DNA of 57,453 bases from Pseudomonadota bacterium (lineage in GTDB: Bacteria > Myxococcota_A > Bradymonadia > Bradymonadales > GCA-2716585): NCBI GenBank assembly GCA_005804885.1, contig SYOX01000152.1, positions 1-57,453 on the forward strand, given 5' to 3'. The notes beneath the pieces are model-generated. The model worked only from the letters and a program-made list of their open reading frames with translations, ran no database searches and was not told the origin of the DNA. A program made the translations under genes and the position numbers. This document shows, piece after piece, positions 27,501-37,889 of the stretch (the stretch's first letter is position 1; each line of letters begins with the position of its first letter).

Positions 27501-30307
27501 TCACAAGACCGGGCCGTCGTCGCCGTGTTGACCGCGCAGCTCGTCACCAGCTTGTCCTCGTTCTCCGTCACCCACGTCGAACCACCCCCCGTCATCGACT
27601 TGCGCACCGAGGTCCAGGTCCGCTTCACCAACTCCACCGACACCCGCCTGCCCGCCTGCGCCTCACCCTTGACCCCCACGGCCACGACGCCGAAGGACTG
27701 CGGCTTGCCCGCCTCCACGAGGTAGCCCGGCCGCTTGAGCCCGACGTAGAACTCCCCAGGGTGGATCTTGACCCGCGCGCTTCCCGAAACCACCTGCCGG
27801 TTGATGTCCGACACCGACGCCTCCACGATCAACTCCTGCGGGCCCTTGAGCACCGCGTCCGGCATGATCTCCAGCGACCGCTCCACCATCCCCGCGCCGT
27901 TCAAGTCCTCCTCGCCCTCGCCCAAATGGCTCGATCCACTCGAATCCTCATTCCACCAGTTGTCGTAGGTGTTGTCCCCGAAGGCATACTGTTCGAAGCC
28001 CACCGGGGCGAAGCTCGTCTCCTGACGGCGGGCCAGCCACCTGGCCTTGGCTCCGCCCATCGGCGCCCCGAAGAGGTACTGGCCCGAGATCGACACGGCC
28101 GCCTTCTCCCCCACGATCACGTCGCTCTGGGCCGCGCTGACGACCACCTCGAAGTCCGGCGCCCGGTAGGCCTCCACCCGGAAGGAGCCCGAACCCTGAC
28201 CCTGCGCGTCGCCGTCGATCCCGACCGGCACGGCCTCGATCGACCATGTGCCCAGCGGCGCGTCCTTGCCCACCGACACCTCCGCGCTGAAGCCGTCCAG
28301 GTCCGTCATCTCCACCTCCTCGTCCACGACGAGGTTGTTCTGCGCGTCCTTGACCCTGACCCGCGCCCGATCGACCGGCAAGAGCTCCAGCTTGCGACCC
28401 CGATCCATCCTCAGGTAGCCCTTGATGTAGACCGTCTCGCCCGGCCGATAGACCCCCCGCTCGGTGAAGACGTGGCCGCGCAACGCCACCGCCGGCGCGT
28501 CCCAGTCGTAAGGCTGGTTGAAGCGATAGGGCTCGATCTGCGTGTTCCAGTCGTTCAAATCCAGGAAGCTGAGCTCGTCGCCCCGCGTCGCCAGCAGCAC
28601 CCTGGGCCGCTTGCCCCCGAAGGTCTTCAGCCCTGGCCCCACGGCCAGCCCCTCCTTGTCCGTCTTTCCCTCCCACAGCAGCTCACCGTCGGGGCCGCGC
28701 AGCGCCACCCGCACGCCATCGAGCGGCTCGGCCTTCGACAGGCTCGTCGTCCAGACCAGCACCGACTCAGGGCTGTACTTGGCCGTCAAGCCGATGTCGG
28801 TGACCTGCAGCACGCTCTTGTGGTAGTTCTCGCCGTTGTAGGAGTAGCGCTTGTCGTAGGCGTCCGAGCGCACGTCCACATAGACCACGCCGGCCTGCTT
28901 GTCCCCCAGCGCCTCCGACAGCGCGATCCCGTAGGTCTTCTTGACGTCCGTCGTCAGCTTGACCCCGAAGGGCCGATCCACCACCGCCTTCAAGACCCCA
29001 CGCTTGAGCTCGTCGCCGCTCGACCACCCCGAGTAGGTGCTCAAGAAGGCCGGCAGCTGCGCCTCGCTCAAGGTCGCCATGCGCAGGCGCACGTCCGGCG
29101 TGTTGATCAGCGTGATCGGGAACTGGAGCTTCTCGCCCTGGGTGGGCTTCTCCAGAAACTGGAGGCCCCGGTCCATCGTGATGTCAGGCAGGTGGTGGCC
29201 GACGGCGATCTTCCCCACGAAGGGCTCCGAGAGCGCATTGCCGAGGTCGTCCGTGCACTTGCGCGAGAAGCTCAGCTCGTAGGTCGTGCCCGGCTTCGGG
29301 TCGCGGGGCCGGAAGGTGACGTGGCCCGACCCGCTGTAGCCGTAAGGCTCTCCCATCGCGATCGGGGGCTTGACCGTCACGCACCTGGCGATCTTCTCGG
29401 CCGTCACGGGGTTGGAGAACTCCACCGACCAGGTCGCGTCGGGCGTGCACTCACTCCACCCGCAGCGCGCGCTGAGCGCGGCGAAGGGACCGTAGGTCGC
29501 AAAGCTCCTGACCCACTGCCCCGACAGCGTGAGCGCCCCGTTGACCGGCTTGAGCGTCCCCTGGATCGTCACCCCGTAGGCGGCGCCCGTGGCAAAGCCG
29601 CCCGCAGGGCGCACCATGAAGGCCGTCCCCTCCGCCACCTTGTCCCCGCCGCGATCCACCAGCGTCGGCGAGATGATGGCCTTGACCGGCGCGCTCCCCT
29701 GGGTCATCTGCAGCGAGGACTCCAGCTCGGACAACGCCACGGGCAGGTTGAACTGGATGAAGATCTGCTCGTCGGGCCGCAGCCGCGCGTTGTACCACGA
29801 CGGATCAAAGCGCCTCACCTCCAGACCCGGGGTCGAGAAGGAGAAGCGGTGGTCGCTGCCCAGCGCCTGCCCATTGAAACCCCGCAGCCCCTTGGGCACG
29901 ACGACCTCGAAGCGGGTCGCCATCGGCAGCGCCTGCGAAGGCACGAAGCTGATCGTCCGATCCCCCAGCCAGCGCAGCTCGCCCTTGATCGCCGGCGAGA
30001 TCTGCAGCGGCGACGGCCCCTGACCGCTGCCCGCCTCCATCGGCTGGTTGAAGGACACGTTGATCGCCCTGAGCGTCTGGATCGTCCCGGTCGGCTCGCT
30101 CAACGTCACCTCGACGGGCGTGGCCTTGACCGGCTCGGCGGAGACCTCCTGGTTGGCGGGGAAGGGCGCCACGACGTCATTGCCCGAAGGCATCGACATC
30201 CGGATCGGGTTGTCCGTGCAACCCGCCACCGACACCGCCACCGCACACAGCGCCAACCCCCACGCCGATCCACCACCCCTCGATCCTGCCATGTCCTTCG
30301 CACCCAT
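24542..30307 (-). CDS. Bacterial alpha-2-macroglobulin lipoprotein
   Basis: About 1921 residues from the ATG at 30307 (GGGAG eight bases before). The signal peptide ends AVSVAGC, making it a lipoprotein of the YfhM type. It has a long series of macroglobulin (MG) beta domains, including the GVYRPGETVYIKGYLR and RVYRPGETVNAEILVKD phrases, and the bait/MG7-like region EAANYRAAFATTAAFIPTVV. The thioester loop is present: PYGCVEQTT with Cys at 26035..26033 and Gln three residues later, followed by the alpha-helical thioester domain (VKFAQAGLDRLFSMQTYDGGLGYWPG). An intact CxEQ suggests it can covalently trap proteases. It is expected in the periplasm next to PBP1C, encoded immediately downstream. 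It is the longest gene in the window. Confidence 0.95.
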   Translation of the reverse strand: MGAKDMAGSRGGGSAWGLALCAVAVSVAGCTDNPIRMSMPSGNDVVAPFPANQEVSAEPVKATPVEVTLSEPTGTIQTLRAINVSFNQPMEAGSGQGPSPLQISPAIKGELRWLGDRTISFVPSQALPMATRFEVVVPKGLRGFNGQALGSDHRFSFSTPGLEVRRFDPSWYNARLRPDEQIFIQFNLPVALSELESSLQMTQGSAPVKAIISPTLVDRGGDKVAEGTAFMVRPAGGFATGAAYGVTIQGTLKPVNGALTLSGQWVRSFATYGPFAALSARCGWSECTPDATWSVEFSNPVTAEKIARCVTVKPPIAMGEPYGYSGSGHVTFRPRDPKPGTTYELSFSRKCTDDLGNALSEPFVGKIAVGHHLPDITMDRGLQFLEKPTQGEKLQFPITLINTPDVRLRMATLSEAQLPAFLSTYSGWSSGDELKRGVLKAVVDRPFGVKLTTDVKKTYGIALSEALGDKQAGVVYVDVRSDAYDKRYSYNGENYHKSVLQVTDIGLTAKYSPESVLVWTTSLSKAEPLDGVRVALRGPDGELLWEGKTDKEGLAVGPGLKTFGGKRPRVLLATRGDELSFLDLNDWNTQIEPYRFNQPYDWDAPAVALRGHVFTERGVYRPGETVYIKGYLRMDRGRKLELLPVDRARVRVKDAQNNLVVDEEVEMTDLDGFSAEVSVGKDAPLGTWSIEAVPVGIDGDAQGQGSGSFRVEAYRAPDFEVVVSAAQSDVIVGEKAAVSISGQYLFGAPMGGAKARWLARRQETSFAPVGFEQYAFGDNTYDNWWNEDSSGSSHLGEGEEDLNGAGMVERSLEIMPDAVLKGPQELIVEASVSDINRQVVSGSARVKIHPGEFYVGLKRPGYLVEAGKPQSFGVVAVGVKGEAQAGRRVSVELVKRTWTSVRKSMTGGGSTWVTENEDKLVTSCAVNTATTARSCDLTIQDPGYYVLKGSSSDDKNRAVETSTSFYVWGGGWSWWGSSDDERIDLIADKQRYKVGEKARIMVKSPFRESRALVTVERRGVLEQRAVLLRGSASTIEVPVTEDMLPNAYVAVTLIRGREDKPKDDDGTTIDPGKPAFKMGYVALEVDRTEKVLSVSVEPERRVYRPGETVNAEILVKDSAGNPVSGEVTFMAVDEGVLSLTGYKTPNPIADFYMKASLGVITAESRMAIVSRVDGASEEDGEKGDEGGGGEGGGEAANYRAAFATTAAFIPTVVTDASGKAKVSFKLPDNLTAFRLMAVGAGSDNRFGSGDTRVQVQKPLMLRPSLPRVASTGDTFEVRAVVQAVGESAGRVRVSAEVKGPVELTGAQSAEIDLGRGQAREVVFPAVVGAPGEAIFRFKAVALDGFVAEDAVELKLPVRFPAVTRTQIETGAVMARGEGIDRVWKRLSLPEEIRSDVGGLDIELASTAMADLLPGLDYLVSYPYGCVEQTTGSTLPLVAMRGLMGDVELPGIKEGDVVKFAQAGLDRLFSMQTYDGGLGYWPGDDTSHPWGSAYGGLALVMAARTEGLKVDAAKLDLLMGYLREVLRDEVATESWWRAEALDNTRAFAAYVLAEADEAEPAYHSTLFESRGRLGSFGKGLLAMAIMRSGGDERMSRVLLADMLEGAQINGAEATLAVDESREYYWEIMDSDVRSNSVALMALMMARPDDALVTKFSRGLLAARRGGRWLSTQENAFAVVSLMRFFHETEKETPAFVAHIGLGEEVVMSTRFKERGLKPRKLHIPMSDLLKHHGEVISIVREGSAGPLYYTMKLSFAPTKPPTEAFDNGFTIKREVLGASGPDADKPVKSVKPGEMVKVRLTIVAPEERHYVAINAPLPAGLEPVNTSFATVAPSLSEAMDQENADLDGWDDWWYGQHDFDRIEQRDDRVVLFADYLPAGVITHTTLARATTLGRFTVPAAFAEEMYDPSVYGRTEAFTFEIK

Positions 30308-30666
30308 CGTCTCTGCTCCCGTCAACCCGCTACACCCATCATGGCCCTGGCGCTCTACACCAACCGCAAGGCCCATGCCACTCATCCAACGCCGGACGCT
30401 TCTCTCCAAAGGCCTTCATGCCGCGATCGACCCGATCCAATCAGAGCGCGATCTCCAGCGCAAGCCATCGCTGAAAGAGATCGTGTCTATGAATCGGAGA
30501 CACGCGCGTGGTGACGCTCCGCGAGGTGCTTCCGGCTCAAGGACGCGGTCGAACAATAATCCCGTTGAAGGCGCAACATCGCCAGGGATGTGTCCGACAA
30601 CCTCGCCCGCGTCGGAGGGCAGGTCCTGAGGCTGACGCTGGGGGGGATCAAGCGGCAGGAGGAGAG
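30308..30666. other. 359-bp divergent intergenic region
   Basis: It lies between the start of the alpha-2-macroglobulin gene (minus) and the start of the gene at 30667 (plus). No gene, repeat or clear sigma-70 promoter pair could be supported. It ends in a strong ribosome site (GGAGGAGAG) for the 30667 gene. Confidence 0.4.
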
Positions 30667-31656
30667 ATGTCTGACGGGGAGAGATTACAAGGGGAGTTTG
30701 CCCTGGAGGGGGTGGCGTCGGGCGTGCACAAGCGCTTTGATGGCTTCGCCAAGTCGCTGCTCGGGGTGTTGCTGGGTCGTCATGGGGAGGTGACGTGGCC
30801 GGAGGTGGCGCAGGTGACGCCGCCGGCCTTTCTTGGGGCGCTCTACACCCCTTTGCAGGCTGACGTGGTCTTTCGGCGAGGCCGGGCGAAGGCGACCGCC
30901 TTTCCGAGGCTGTTGGAGCTGGCCGGGAGGGGGTCGATGTGGGAGCCCTTCAGCACGGAGCCTGGCGAGGATGATCTCCTGGCGTGCGTCGAGAAGGCGC
31001 TCACCTACAGGCGGGCGCTTTGCCGGCGAAGCGCTCGCCGGTCGGAGGGGCGCTCGCTCAGGCTCTGGATCCCAGTGCCGTCGATGTCTGCGCCCTTGAG
31101 GCGAGCGTTGATTCGAAGAGGCTTTGAACCCGATCCCGACGAGCCGGCGATCTGGAGGATGCCCGGGGACTGGCGGGTGGGCGTGCTGGTGCTCAACGCG
31201 CTCGTTCGTGATCTGGGGCGGCCGGACGACGGCCTGTTGCCGCTGCTGCTGTTGGCCCGAGGGTCGACGCTGCGTTATGCTGTTGAGCGACTCGATCACC
31301 TTCATGGTGAGGAGGTCGAGGCGATGTGGTTCTTGGTGGAGTCATGGCACCGATCGGCGTTCAGGGCGCCTGCCGAGGTGCTCGATCCGTGGACTCAGGA
31401 GTTGGTGGACATCATGGGCAACATGTTGATGAGCGCTCGCCATGTGGCGCGCACCGAGGGTCGGGCTGAGGGTCGGGCTGAGGGTCGGGCTGAGCTTGTT
31501 CTGGAGGCGCTGTCCTCGGTGGAGCCTCCGCTGGAGCGCGAGGAGCGAGACGCCGTGGTGGCTCAAATCGCTACGATGAGCGCGGGCGAGGTCGTCGCTT
31601 TGATGGGCCAGGGGCCCGAGGGGATCCTGGCGGGGTTGGGCTTGCGAAGGGTCTGA
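30667..31656 (+). CDS. Hypothetical protein with EGRA repeats
   Basis: 329 residues from ATG 30667, chosen because GGAGGAGAG lies directly before it. No signal peptide or membrane helix. The N-terminal two thirds resemble the many poorly known proteins of myxobacteria, cyanobacteria and relatives that end in EGR/EGRAE repeats and are often placed near PD-(D/E)XK-type or Rpn-like nucleases; I cannot point to a complete nuclease active site here. Residues about 264-275 are three EGRA copies (TEGRAEGRAEGRAEL), a helix-forming linker before a small C-terminal helical domain (ERDAVVAQIATMSAGEVVALM). Function unknown; cytoplasmic. Confidence 0.65.
   Translation: MSDGERLQGEFALEGVASGVHKRFDGFAKSLLGVLLGRHGEVTWPEVAQVTPPAFLGALYTPLQADVVFRRGRAKATAFPRLLELAGRGSMWEPFSTEPGEDDLLACVEKALTYRRALCRRSARRSEGRSLRLWIPVPSMSAPLRRALIRRGFEPDPDEPAIWRMPGDWRVGVLVLNALVRDLGRPDDGLLPLLLLARGSTLRYAVERLDHLHGEEVEAMWFLVESWHRSAFRAPAEVLDPWTQELVDIMGNMLMSARHVARTEGRAEGRAEGRAELVLEALSSVEPPLEREERDAVVAQIATMSAGEVVALMGQGPEGILAGLGLRRV
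31456..31491 (+). repeat. 12-bp tandem repeat, 3 copies (EGRA)
   Basis: GAGGGTCGGGCT occurs three times without a break inside the 30667 gene, encoding EGRA three times. The copies are identical, consistent with recent slippage; similar EGR arrays of variable length are known in related hypothetical proteins. Confidence 0.9.
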
Positions 31657-31704
31657 GGGGCCTCGGGAGGGGCGCCTCGCGCGGCATCGGGTGATGCGGG
31701 GGGG

Positions 31705-34041
31705 TCAGCGGGCCTTTCGGAGCGCTCGGAGGATGTCCTTCAGGGAGCGGTCGAGGGCCTTGAGCTCGTCGGCCTCGATGGGCTGGCCGCCGAAGCGAAC
31801 GTCCATGTAGCGGCGGATCAGGGCGGCGGAGGCGCCGCGGGCGGGCAGGTCGGCGGCCTCAAGGCGGGCGAGCAGGGCCTCGGGGCCTTCGGCGGGGCCG
31901 TGGTCGATCCCTGAGGCGGTCAGCGCGCCGCGCAGCCGGGTGTAGAGGCGCGCGATGCCCTCGTGGCTGACGCGGCCCTTGAGGCGGGGGCGCAGCCGGC
32001 CGCCGAGACCCCAGGCGACGCCGTAGAGGGGGGCAGCCAGCGCGTAGGTGCGGGCGAGCCAGTCGGCCTCGGGGCGCCACATCAACACCGCGATGGAGAG
32101 GCTGCCGACGAGGGTCGAGGCGATCACCAGGCCGTCGCGCCAGTCCAGCCGCGCGGCGCCCCGGATCCTGAGCCCGATCCAGGCCACCACGGCGAGCAGC
32201 GCGATGAGCAGCGCCGGGACGACATTGCGCCTGAGCGATTCGAAGAGCTCCAGCAAGGACATCTGGAAGTCCATCGGATCGACCTGATCCTCCTCGCCGC
32301 CGCCCAGGGCCGACGTGGCCTGACGGATGAGCTCCACCTGCGTCTCCAGGTCGTACTCGATGACGTACTTGATCCAGCGGAACTTGAGCGAGTCGTAGAG
32401 CCGGACCACCCCGTCCATGAAGGCCTCCTGATCGCTGACGTCGGCCGCGGGCGGCGTCGCGTCGAAGCCCACCCAGTCGTAGGGGCCAAACCAGACCTCG
32501 GCCCAGGAGTGCGCGTCGGCGTTGCGCACCGCCAGGAAGTCGTCGTACTCGTTCCACTTTCCGCCCATGAAGCCGTTGACGCTGCGGGCCGGGATGCCGA
32601 TGGAGCGCAGCAATATCACCAGCGCCGTGGAGAAGAACTCGCAGTGGCCCCGCTTGTGGGTGAAGAGGAAGGCGTCCAGCGGCGGCTCCGCGCCGGGATC
32701 GGGGAGCGTCGTGGTGTAGGCGTAGTTCTGGCGCAGGTGATCGACGATCGCGACGGTCCGGTCGTAGTCGTTGTCGAGCCCGGCGGTGATCTGCTCGGCG
32801 AGCCGTCGGACCCTGGGGTTGGCCTCGGGCAGCTGGGTGTAGGCGCCGTGGATCCGCGTCGGGAGGCGATCGCGGCCCTCCAGGCGGGCCCAGGTGCGCA
32901 TGTCCGCCGTTGGGAATGGCCCCCCCCAGCTCTCGGCGGCGTACTGGACCCCGATCTTGCCCGCGCCGTGGTAGCGCAGCACCCCCCCTTCGTCGATGCT
33001 GAAGCCCCGGTTGCGGATGAAGACCGGCACCCCCTTGTCCTTGTCCGCCAGAGACACCGTGATGGCCGGGTGCAGAGTGAAGATCACGTTGGAGTTGATC
33101 GGCTCGAGGTAGATATCCTGGCGCACCAGCTCCTCAGGTCCCCCCGAGTAGCGCCGCAGGTTGTAATTCGACGCGCTGTCGGGCGGCAGGCTGCGGGTCT
33201 CGCGCATCTCCGCCGCCGACCACCCCACCCCGTCGTAGTGATCGAAGCTGATCCCCCTCCAGTAGAGCGGCCCATCCTGCTTCGGCCTGCCCTCGGGGAA
33301 CTGCACCCGCATCACGACCGTGTTGTCGGTCTTGATCGTCCCGTGGCTGCCCAGGTCGACGCTCTCGGAGAAGCCGCTCATCTGAAGCCCCTCGCGCGAC
33401 TTCTGGGCGAAGAACCCGAAGCCGAGCCGAGGGAAGAGGAAGAAGAAGGCCACCGAGGCGGCGAAGCACACCACCGCCATCGCCGTCAACAGCGACAAGT
33501 ACCCGACACCAAACAGGTTCTTCACCCTTCGGCCGCCGCGCCGGGCGTTCTCCTCAAGCTGCCTGCGCAGGTGGTAGACGGCGAAGATGACGACCCCGAT
33601 CAGGACGTAGAGGGCGAAGAGGAGGCCAAAGAGCAGATCCTCGTTGAAGGCCGTGGCGGCGGCCATCAGCAGGAAGCTCAAGGCGAGCAGCTGGAGGTCG
33701 TCGTCAAGCCGCGAGCGCTGAAAGAGCTTGGCCGTGGTCAGGTAGAGGATGAGGTAGACGCCGACCTGGACGACGCCCATGCTGGTGAAGCCCAGCAGGT
33801 AGACCAGCAGGCCGATGACGCAGACCGTCAGCGCCGTCCACCAGCGCCCGAAGCGATCGGGGTCGATGCGGGGCCTCTCCCAGAACCAGCTGACGATCAG
33901 CGCCAGGGCCAGGCCGACGCCGATCGCCGGGGCGAAGGCGCCTCCGGTCCACAGCGAGAGCAAGGCCAGGGTGACCAGCGCGTAGGTGCCATTCTTGTGG
34001 AGCTTTGGCAGATCAAAGCCGGTCGAGGAGGCCCCCGTCAT
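31705..34041 (-). CDS. TgpA-type membrane transglutaminase
   Basis: 778 residues. About six N-terminal membrane helices (25-215), a periplasmic transglutaminase domain and a further helix near 605 (VVPALLIALLAVVAWIGL), then more membrane and a soluble C-terminal DUF4129-like tail. The catalytic triad is visible: C467 in RGHCEFFSTAL, H511 in DAHSWAEVWF and D527 in GFDATPP. Pseudomonas TgpA is an essential inner-membrane transglutaminase of this layout. It overlaps the DUF58 gene upstream by four bases (ATGA), so the two are translationally coupled. The MoxR ATPase that often completes this operon is not in the adjacent sequence. Confidence 0.9.
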   Translation of the reverse strand: MTGASSTGFDLPKLHKNGTYALVTLALLSLWTGGAFAPAIGVGLALALIVSWFWERPRIDPDRFGRWWTALTVCVIGLLVYLLGFTSMGVVQVGVYLILYLTTAKLFQRSRLDDDLQLLALSFLLMAAATAFNEDLLFGLLFALYVLIGVVIFAVYHLRRQLEENARRGGRRVKNLFGVGYLSLLTAMAVVCFAASVAFFFLFPRLGFGFFAQKSREGLQMSGFSESVDLGSHGTIKTDNTVVMRVQFPEGRPKQDGPLYWRGISFDHYDGVGWSAAEMRETRSLPPDSASNYNLRRYSGGPEELVRQDIYLEPINSNVIFTLHPAITVSLADKDKGVPVFIRNRGFSIDEGGVLRYHGAGKIGVQYAAESWGGPFPTADMRTWARLEGRDRLPTRIHGAYTQLPEANPRVRRLAEQITAGLDNDYDRTVAIVDHLRQNYAYTTTLPDPGAEPPLDAFLFTHKRGHCEFFSTALVILLRSIGIPARSVNGFMGGKWNEYDDFLAVRNADAHSWAEVWFGPYDWVGFDATPPAADVSDQEAFMDGVVRLYDSLKFRWIKYVIEYDLETQVELIRQATSALGGGEEDQVDPMDFQMSLLELFESLRRNVVPALLIALLAVVAWIGLRIRGAARLDWRDGLVIASTLVGSLSIAVLMWRPEADWLARTYALAAPLYGVAWGLGGRLRPRLKGRVSHEGIARLYTRLRGALTASGIDHGPAEGPEALLARLEAADLPARGASAALIRRYMDVRFGGQPIEADELKALDRSLKDILRALRKAR

Positions 34042-35201
34042 GTCCGCACCATGGCCAGCACCTTGCCCTGAGCGGGGGCCGGCGGCGCCCCTGCTCCGAC
34101 GACGATGCAGTTGTCCTGCGCCGCCGTGGCGAAGCGCGGTGAGGGCGACAGGGCCGCCCGCTGGCCCTCGTCCAGCTCCGGGTCGCCGTGGAAGGCCGCC
34201 AGCGCCAGCGCGCGCAGGATCCGGTCGAAGTGCCCCGCGCCGGTGTTGACGGGGATCGACTCGTCGAGCGTCGCCAGCCCGACGGCGAAGCCGCGGGCCA
34301 GGAGCTGCTGGGCCAGCCCCGCGCAGAGCCCCACGGCCTCCTCAAGCCGGGCGCGGTGGGAGGGGGCGGGCGAGTCGCCCGCTCCCCAGCGGTTGTGCAG
34401 GCAGAGCACCACGGCGCGGGTTTCCTCCTCCTCGCTCTCGCGCACCAGCAGCTCGCCCCGGCGCGCGGAGGACTTCCAGTGCACCGCGCGGGCGTCGTCC
34501 CCCTGGCGCAGATCCCGCAAGCCGTAGAAGTCGCCGCCGCCGCCGATGCGGTGTCGGCGGACGTCGCCCTGGGGCCGCGCCGCGATGCCGTGGATGTCGG
34601 GCGGGTCCAGCGGCATGGGGTAGACGATCACCTCGGCGGCGGTGTCGAAGTCCCGGCTCTTGCGAAAGAGGTCGAAGGGGAAGCGCGTGGCGACCTCAAC
34701 GCCCTCGATCCGCCAGCGACCCCGGCGAGGCCACGCGAAGCGGTACTGGCCGGTGGCCTGGGCGTGGTTGGGGGCCACGCGCATGAAGTAGACCGCGGGG
34801 CGGTCGACCAGGGGGACGCCGACGATGCGCTCGAGGATCTGGATCGAGAAGCTCGGCGCGCGCAGCTTGTGGTTGATCAGGGTCACCTCGGCCAGCGCGG
34901 GCTGGCCGGCGAAGATCCGCTCGGGCAGGCGCCGGTGGACCTCCAGCTTCTGAAGGACGGACTCGGACATCACGCCGCTGATGATGATCAGCGCCAGCAT
35001 CATGCCCAGCAAGAGGTAGAGCAGGTTGTTGCCCGTGTTGATCGCGCCGAAGCCGATCAGCAGGGTCATGCCGGTGAAGTACTTGCCCTCCCTCGTGAAC
35101 TCGAGCTTGCGCGGCGGCTTGAGCCGCCTTCGCAGCCCAGCCCGCCAGTCCGCCATGCCGCTTGAGCGCTTGCCGCTCGGGGTCGCCGTGGTGCTCGCCA
35201 T
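34038..35201 (-). CDS. DUF58 domain membrane protein
   Basis: 387 residues. Two adjacent membrane helices lie at about 45-85 (YFTGMTLLIGFGAINTGNNL...LLYLLLGMMLALIIISGVM). The DUF58 core then carries the hallmark motif LRQGDDARAVHWKSSARRGEL, followed by a von Willebrand A-like fold. DUF58 proteins commonly work with MoxR ATPases and TgpA transglutaminases at the cytoplasmic membrane. Its stop overlaps the start of the transglutaminase gene. The ATG at 35201 has a weak ribosome site; a second possible start is the Met at 35156. It is divergent from the T2SF gene. Confidence 0.88.
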   Translation of the reverse strand: MASTTATPSGKRSSGMADWRAGLRRRLKPPRKLEFTREGKYFTGMTLLIGFGAINTGNNLLYLLLGMMLALIIISGVMSESVLQKLEVHRRLPERIFAGQPALAEVTLINHKLRAPSFSIQILERIVGVPLVDRPAVYFMRVAPNHAQATGQYRFAWPRRGRWRIEGVEVATRFPFDLFRKSRDFDTAAEVIVYPMPLDPPDIHGIAARPQGDVRRHRIGGGGDFYGLRDLRQGDDARAVHWKSSARRGELLVRESEEEETRAVVLCLHNRWGAGDSPAPSHRARLEEAVGLCAGLAQQLLARGFAVGLATLDESIPVNTGAGHFDRILRALALAAFHGDPELDEGQRAALSPSPRFATAAQDNCIVVGAGAPPAPAQGKVLAMVRT

Positions 35202-35390
35202 GCTCTCGTCGTGTTCGGGTCCGTGTCACCCCAAGGCGCGCTCGGGTTGCCGGCCAGTATGGACCAGGGCGGCGCCGCATTGCCAGCGAGGCCGACTGGC
35301 GCTATGACCGGAGGCGGACGAGGTGACCCTGACCCTCGCGCCGCCCGACGGGGCGCCGCTGGGCGGGCGAGCCGCCTGCCAGGGCGACCG

Positions 35391-36389
35391 ATGGCACTGA
35401 CCGACAGCCAGCTCGAGGCGGCGCTGCGCGCCATGGTCGAGGCGATCCAGGCCGGGATCGGGATCGAGACCTGGCTCCAGAACGACGCCGCGACCATGGC
35501 GATGCCCGAGCCGCTGCGCGAGGCGCTGCGCGCCTCGATCCAGGCCGGCGGCACGCTGACGACGGCCTTCGCCCGCACGGGCGCGCTCGGCGACGCCGAG
35601 CTGGCGCTGCTGCGGGCCGGCGAGAAGCGCGGCAACCTCGACGCCGCCCTGCTGGCCCTGGCCGACGCCATCGCCCAGCGCCGCAAGGACCGCCACGACG
35701 TCCTCAAGGGGCTCGCCTACCCCGCCTTCCTGCTGGCGGCCGTCGGCTGCATCCTCCCCCTGCCCCGCATCTTCACCGACAGCCTCCTGAGCTACCTCGC
35801 CGTCGCCGTCTGGTCCCCCGCGCTGGTCCTGGCCGGGGCGCTCTTCGCCCTCGTCGTCGTCCCCCGCCTCAAGGCCACCTCGCCGCTGCGGACCTTGCCG
35901 GCCCGCGCCGCGCTCCGGCTGCCGATCCTCGGGCGCGCCTTCGAACGCGGCCACCACGCCACCTTCCTCGACGTCCTGGGCCGCTCCATCGCCGCCGGCC
36001 TCTCCTTCCCCGACGCCCTCCGCTCCGCCCTCGTCGCCAGCGGCAACCCTGGCCTGCTGGCCTTCGAAGGCGCCTCGCTGCGCATGATCGAGGATGGCTC
36101 GAACCTGACGCAAGTTATTCAAAAGGCTGGTGTTTTTCACCCTGAGGTGATCGCCGCGGTGGCCCAGGGGGAGCTGACCGGCAAGCTCGACGAGACCCTG
36201 CCGCGCGCCGCCGCCAGAGAGCGCGCGGTCCAGCGCCGCGCGATCGTCACCCTGCTGGTGATCGTCATCGCGCTGGTGGCCCTCGTCGTCCTGGCGATCA
36301 TCGTCCAGGGCTTGATCTCGGGCGTGACCGGCTACTTCGACCTGATCGACAGCCAGATCGGCCGCGAAGGGGGGATCGCGCCGCCTTGA
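35391..36389 (+). CDS. Type II secretion/type IV pilus F (GspF/PilC) domain protein
   Basis: 332 residues from ATG 35391. It is shorter than full GspF/PilC (~400), with the T2SF pattern: an N-terminal helical domain (GTLTTAFARTGALGDAELALLRAGEKRGNLDAAL), a membrane helix pair near 120-165, a second T2SF domain (FLDVLGRSIAAGLSFPDALRSAL ... VAQGELTGKLDETLP), and a C-terminal membrane helix (VTLLVIVIALVALVVLAIIVQGL). In pili and T2SS this protein is the inner-membrane platform. No other pilus gene lies next to it, so its partner system is unknown; the PilU-PilT-like ATPase at 45.3 kb is on the other strand. A local AT-rich codon patch sits at 36112-36143. Confidence 0.8.
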   Translation: MALTDSQLEAALRAMVEAIQAGIGIETWLQNDAATMAMPEPLREALRASIQAGGTLTTAFARTGALGDAELALLRAGEKRGNLDAALLALADAIAQRRKDRHDVLKGLAYPAFLLAAVGCILPLPRIFTDSLLSYLAVAVWSPALVLAGALFALVVVPRLKATSPLRTLPARAALRLPILGRAFERGHHATFLDVLGRSIAAGLSFPDALRSALVASGNPGLLAFEGASLRMIEDGSNLTQVIQKAGVFHPEVIAAVAQGELTGKLDETLPRAAARERAVQRRAIVTLLVIVIALVALVVLAIIVQGLISGVTGYFDLIDSQIGREGGIAPP

Positions 36390-36421
36390 CAGGCCAGGTG
36401 CCTGCGCTCGGGCGTCCCCCC

Positions 36422-37663
<1,242 letters not shown>

Positions 37664-37889
37664 CTCGCCGTCCCCGCCGACCTTTGCGCGACGATCACAC
37701 GGTTGAATCGAGGCTGTCAACGCGGCCGCCTGGCCTGCGCTGCTCACACAGGTCGACCGCGACCTCGCCAGGGTTTGCGCCTTTGGTCGCTTTATGGTGT
37801 CATGGGGGCCGCTCGAAGGCTCTCTGGAGCCCCGGCATGTCGAGCCAAGGCCGAACGCCTGGGTCTGGATTCAGACGGGATGATTTGGA

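Noticed and set aside
24236..30514. Very long open frame on the plus strand opposite the alpha-2-macroglobulin gene
   Set aside because: GC-rich codon phase opens frames on the opposite strand. The translation is His/Arg/Gly-rich and low in structure, with no motif or ribosome site; the minus-strand gene has clear family motifs and a signal peptide.
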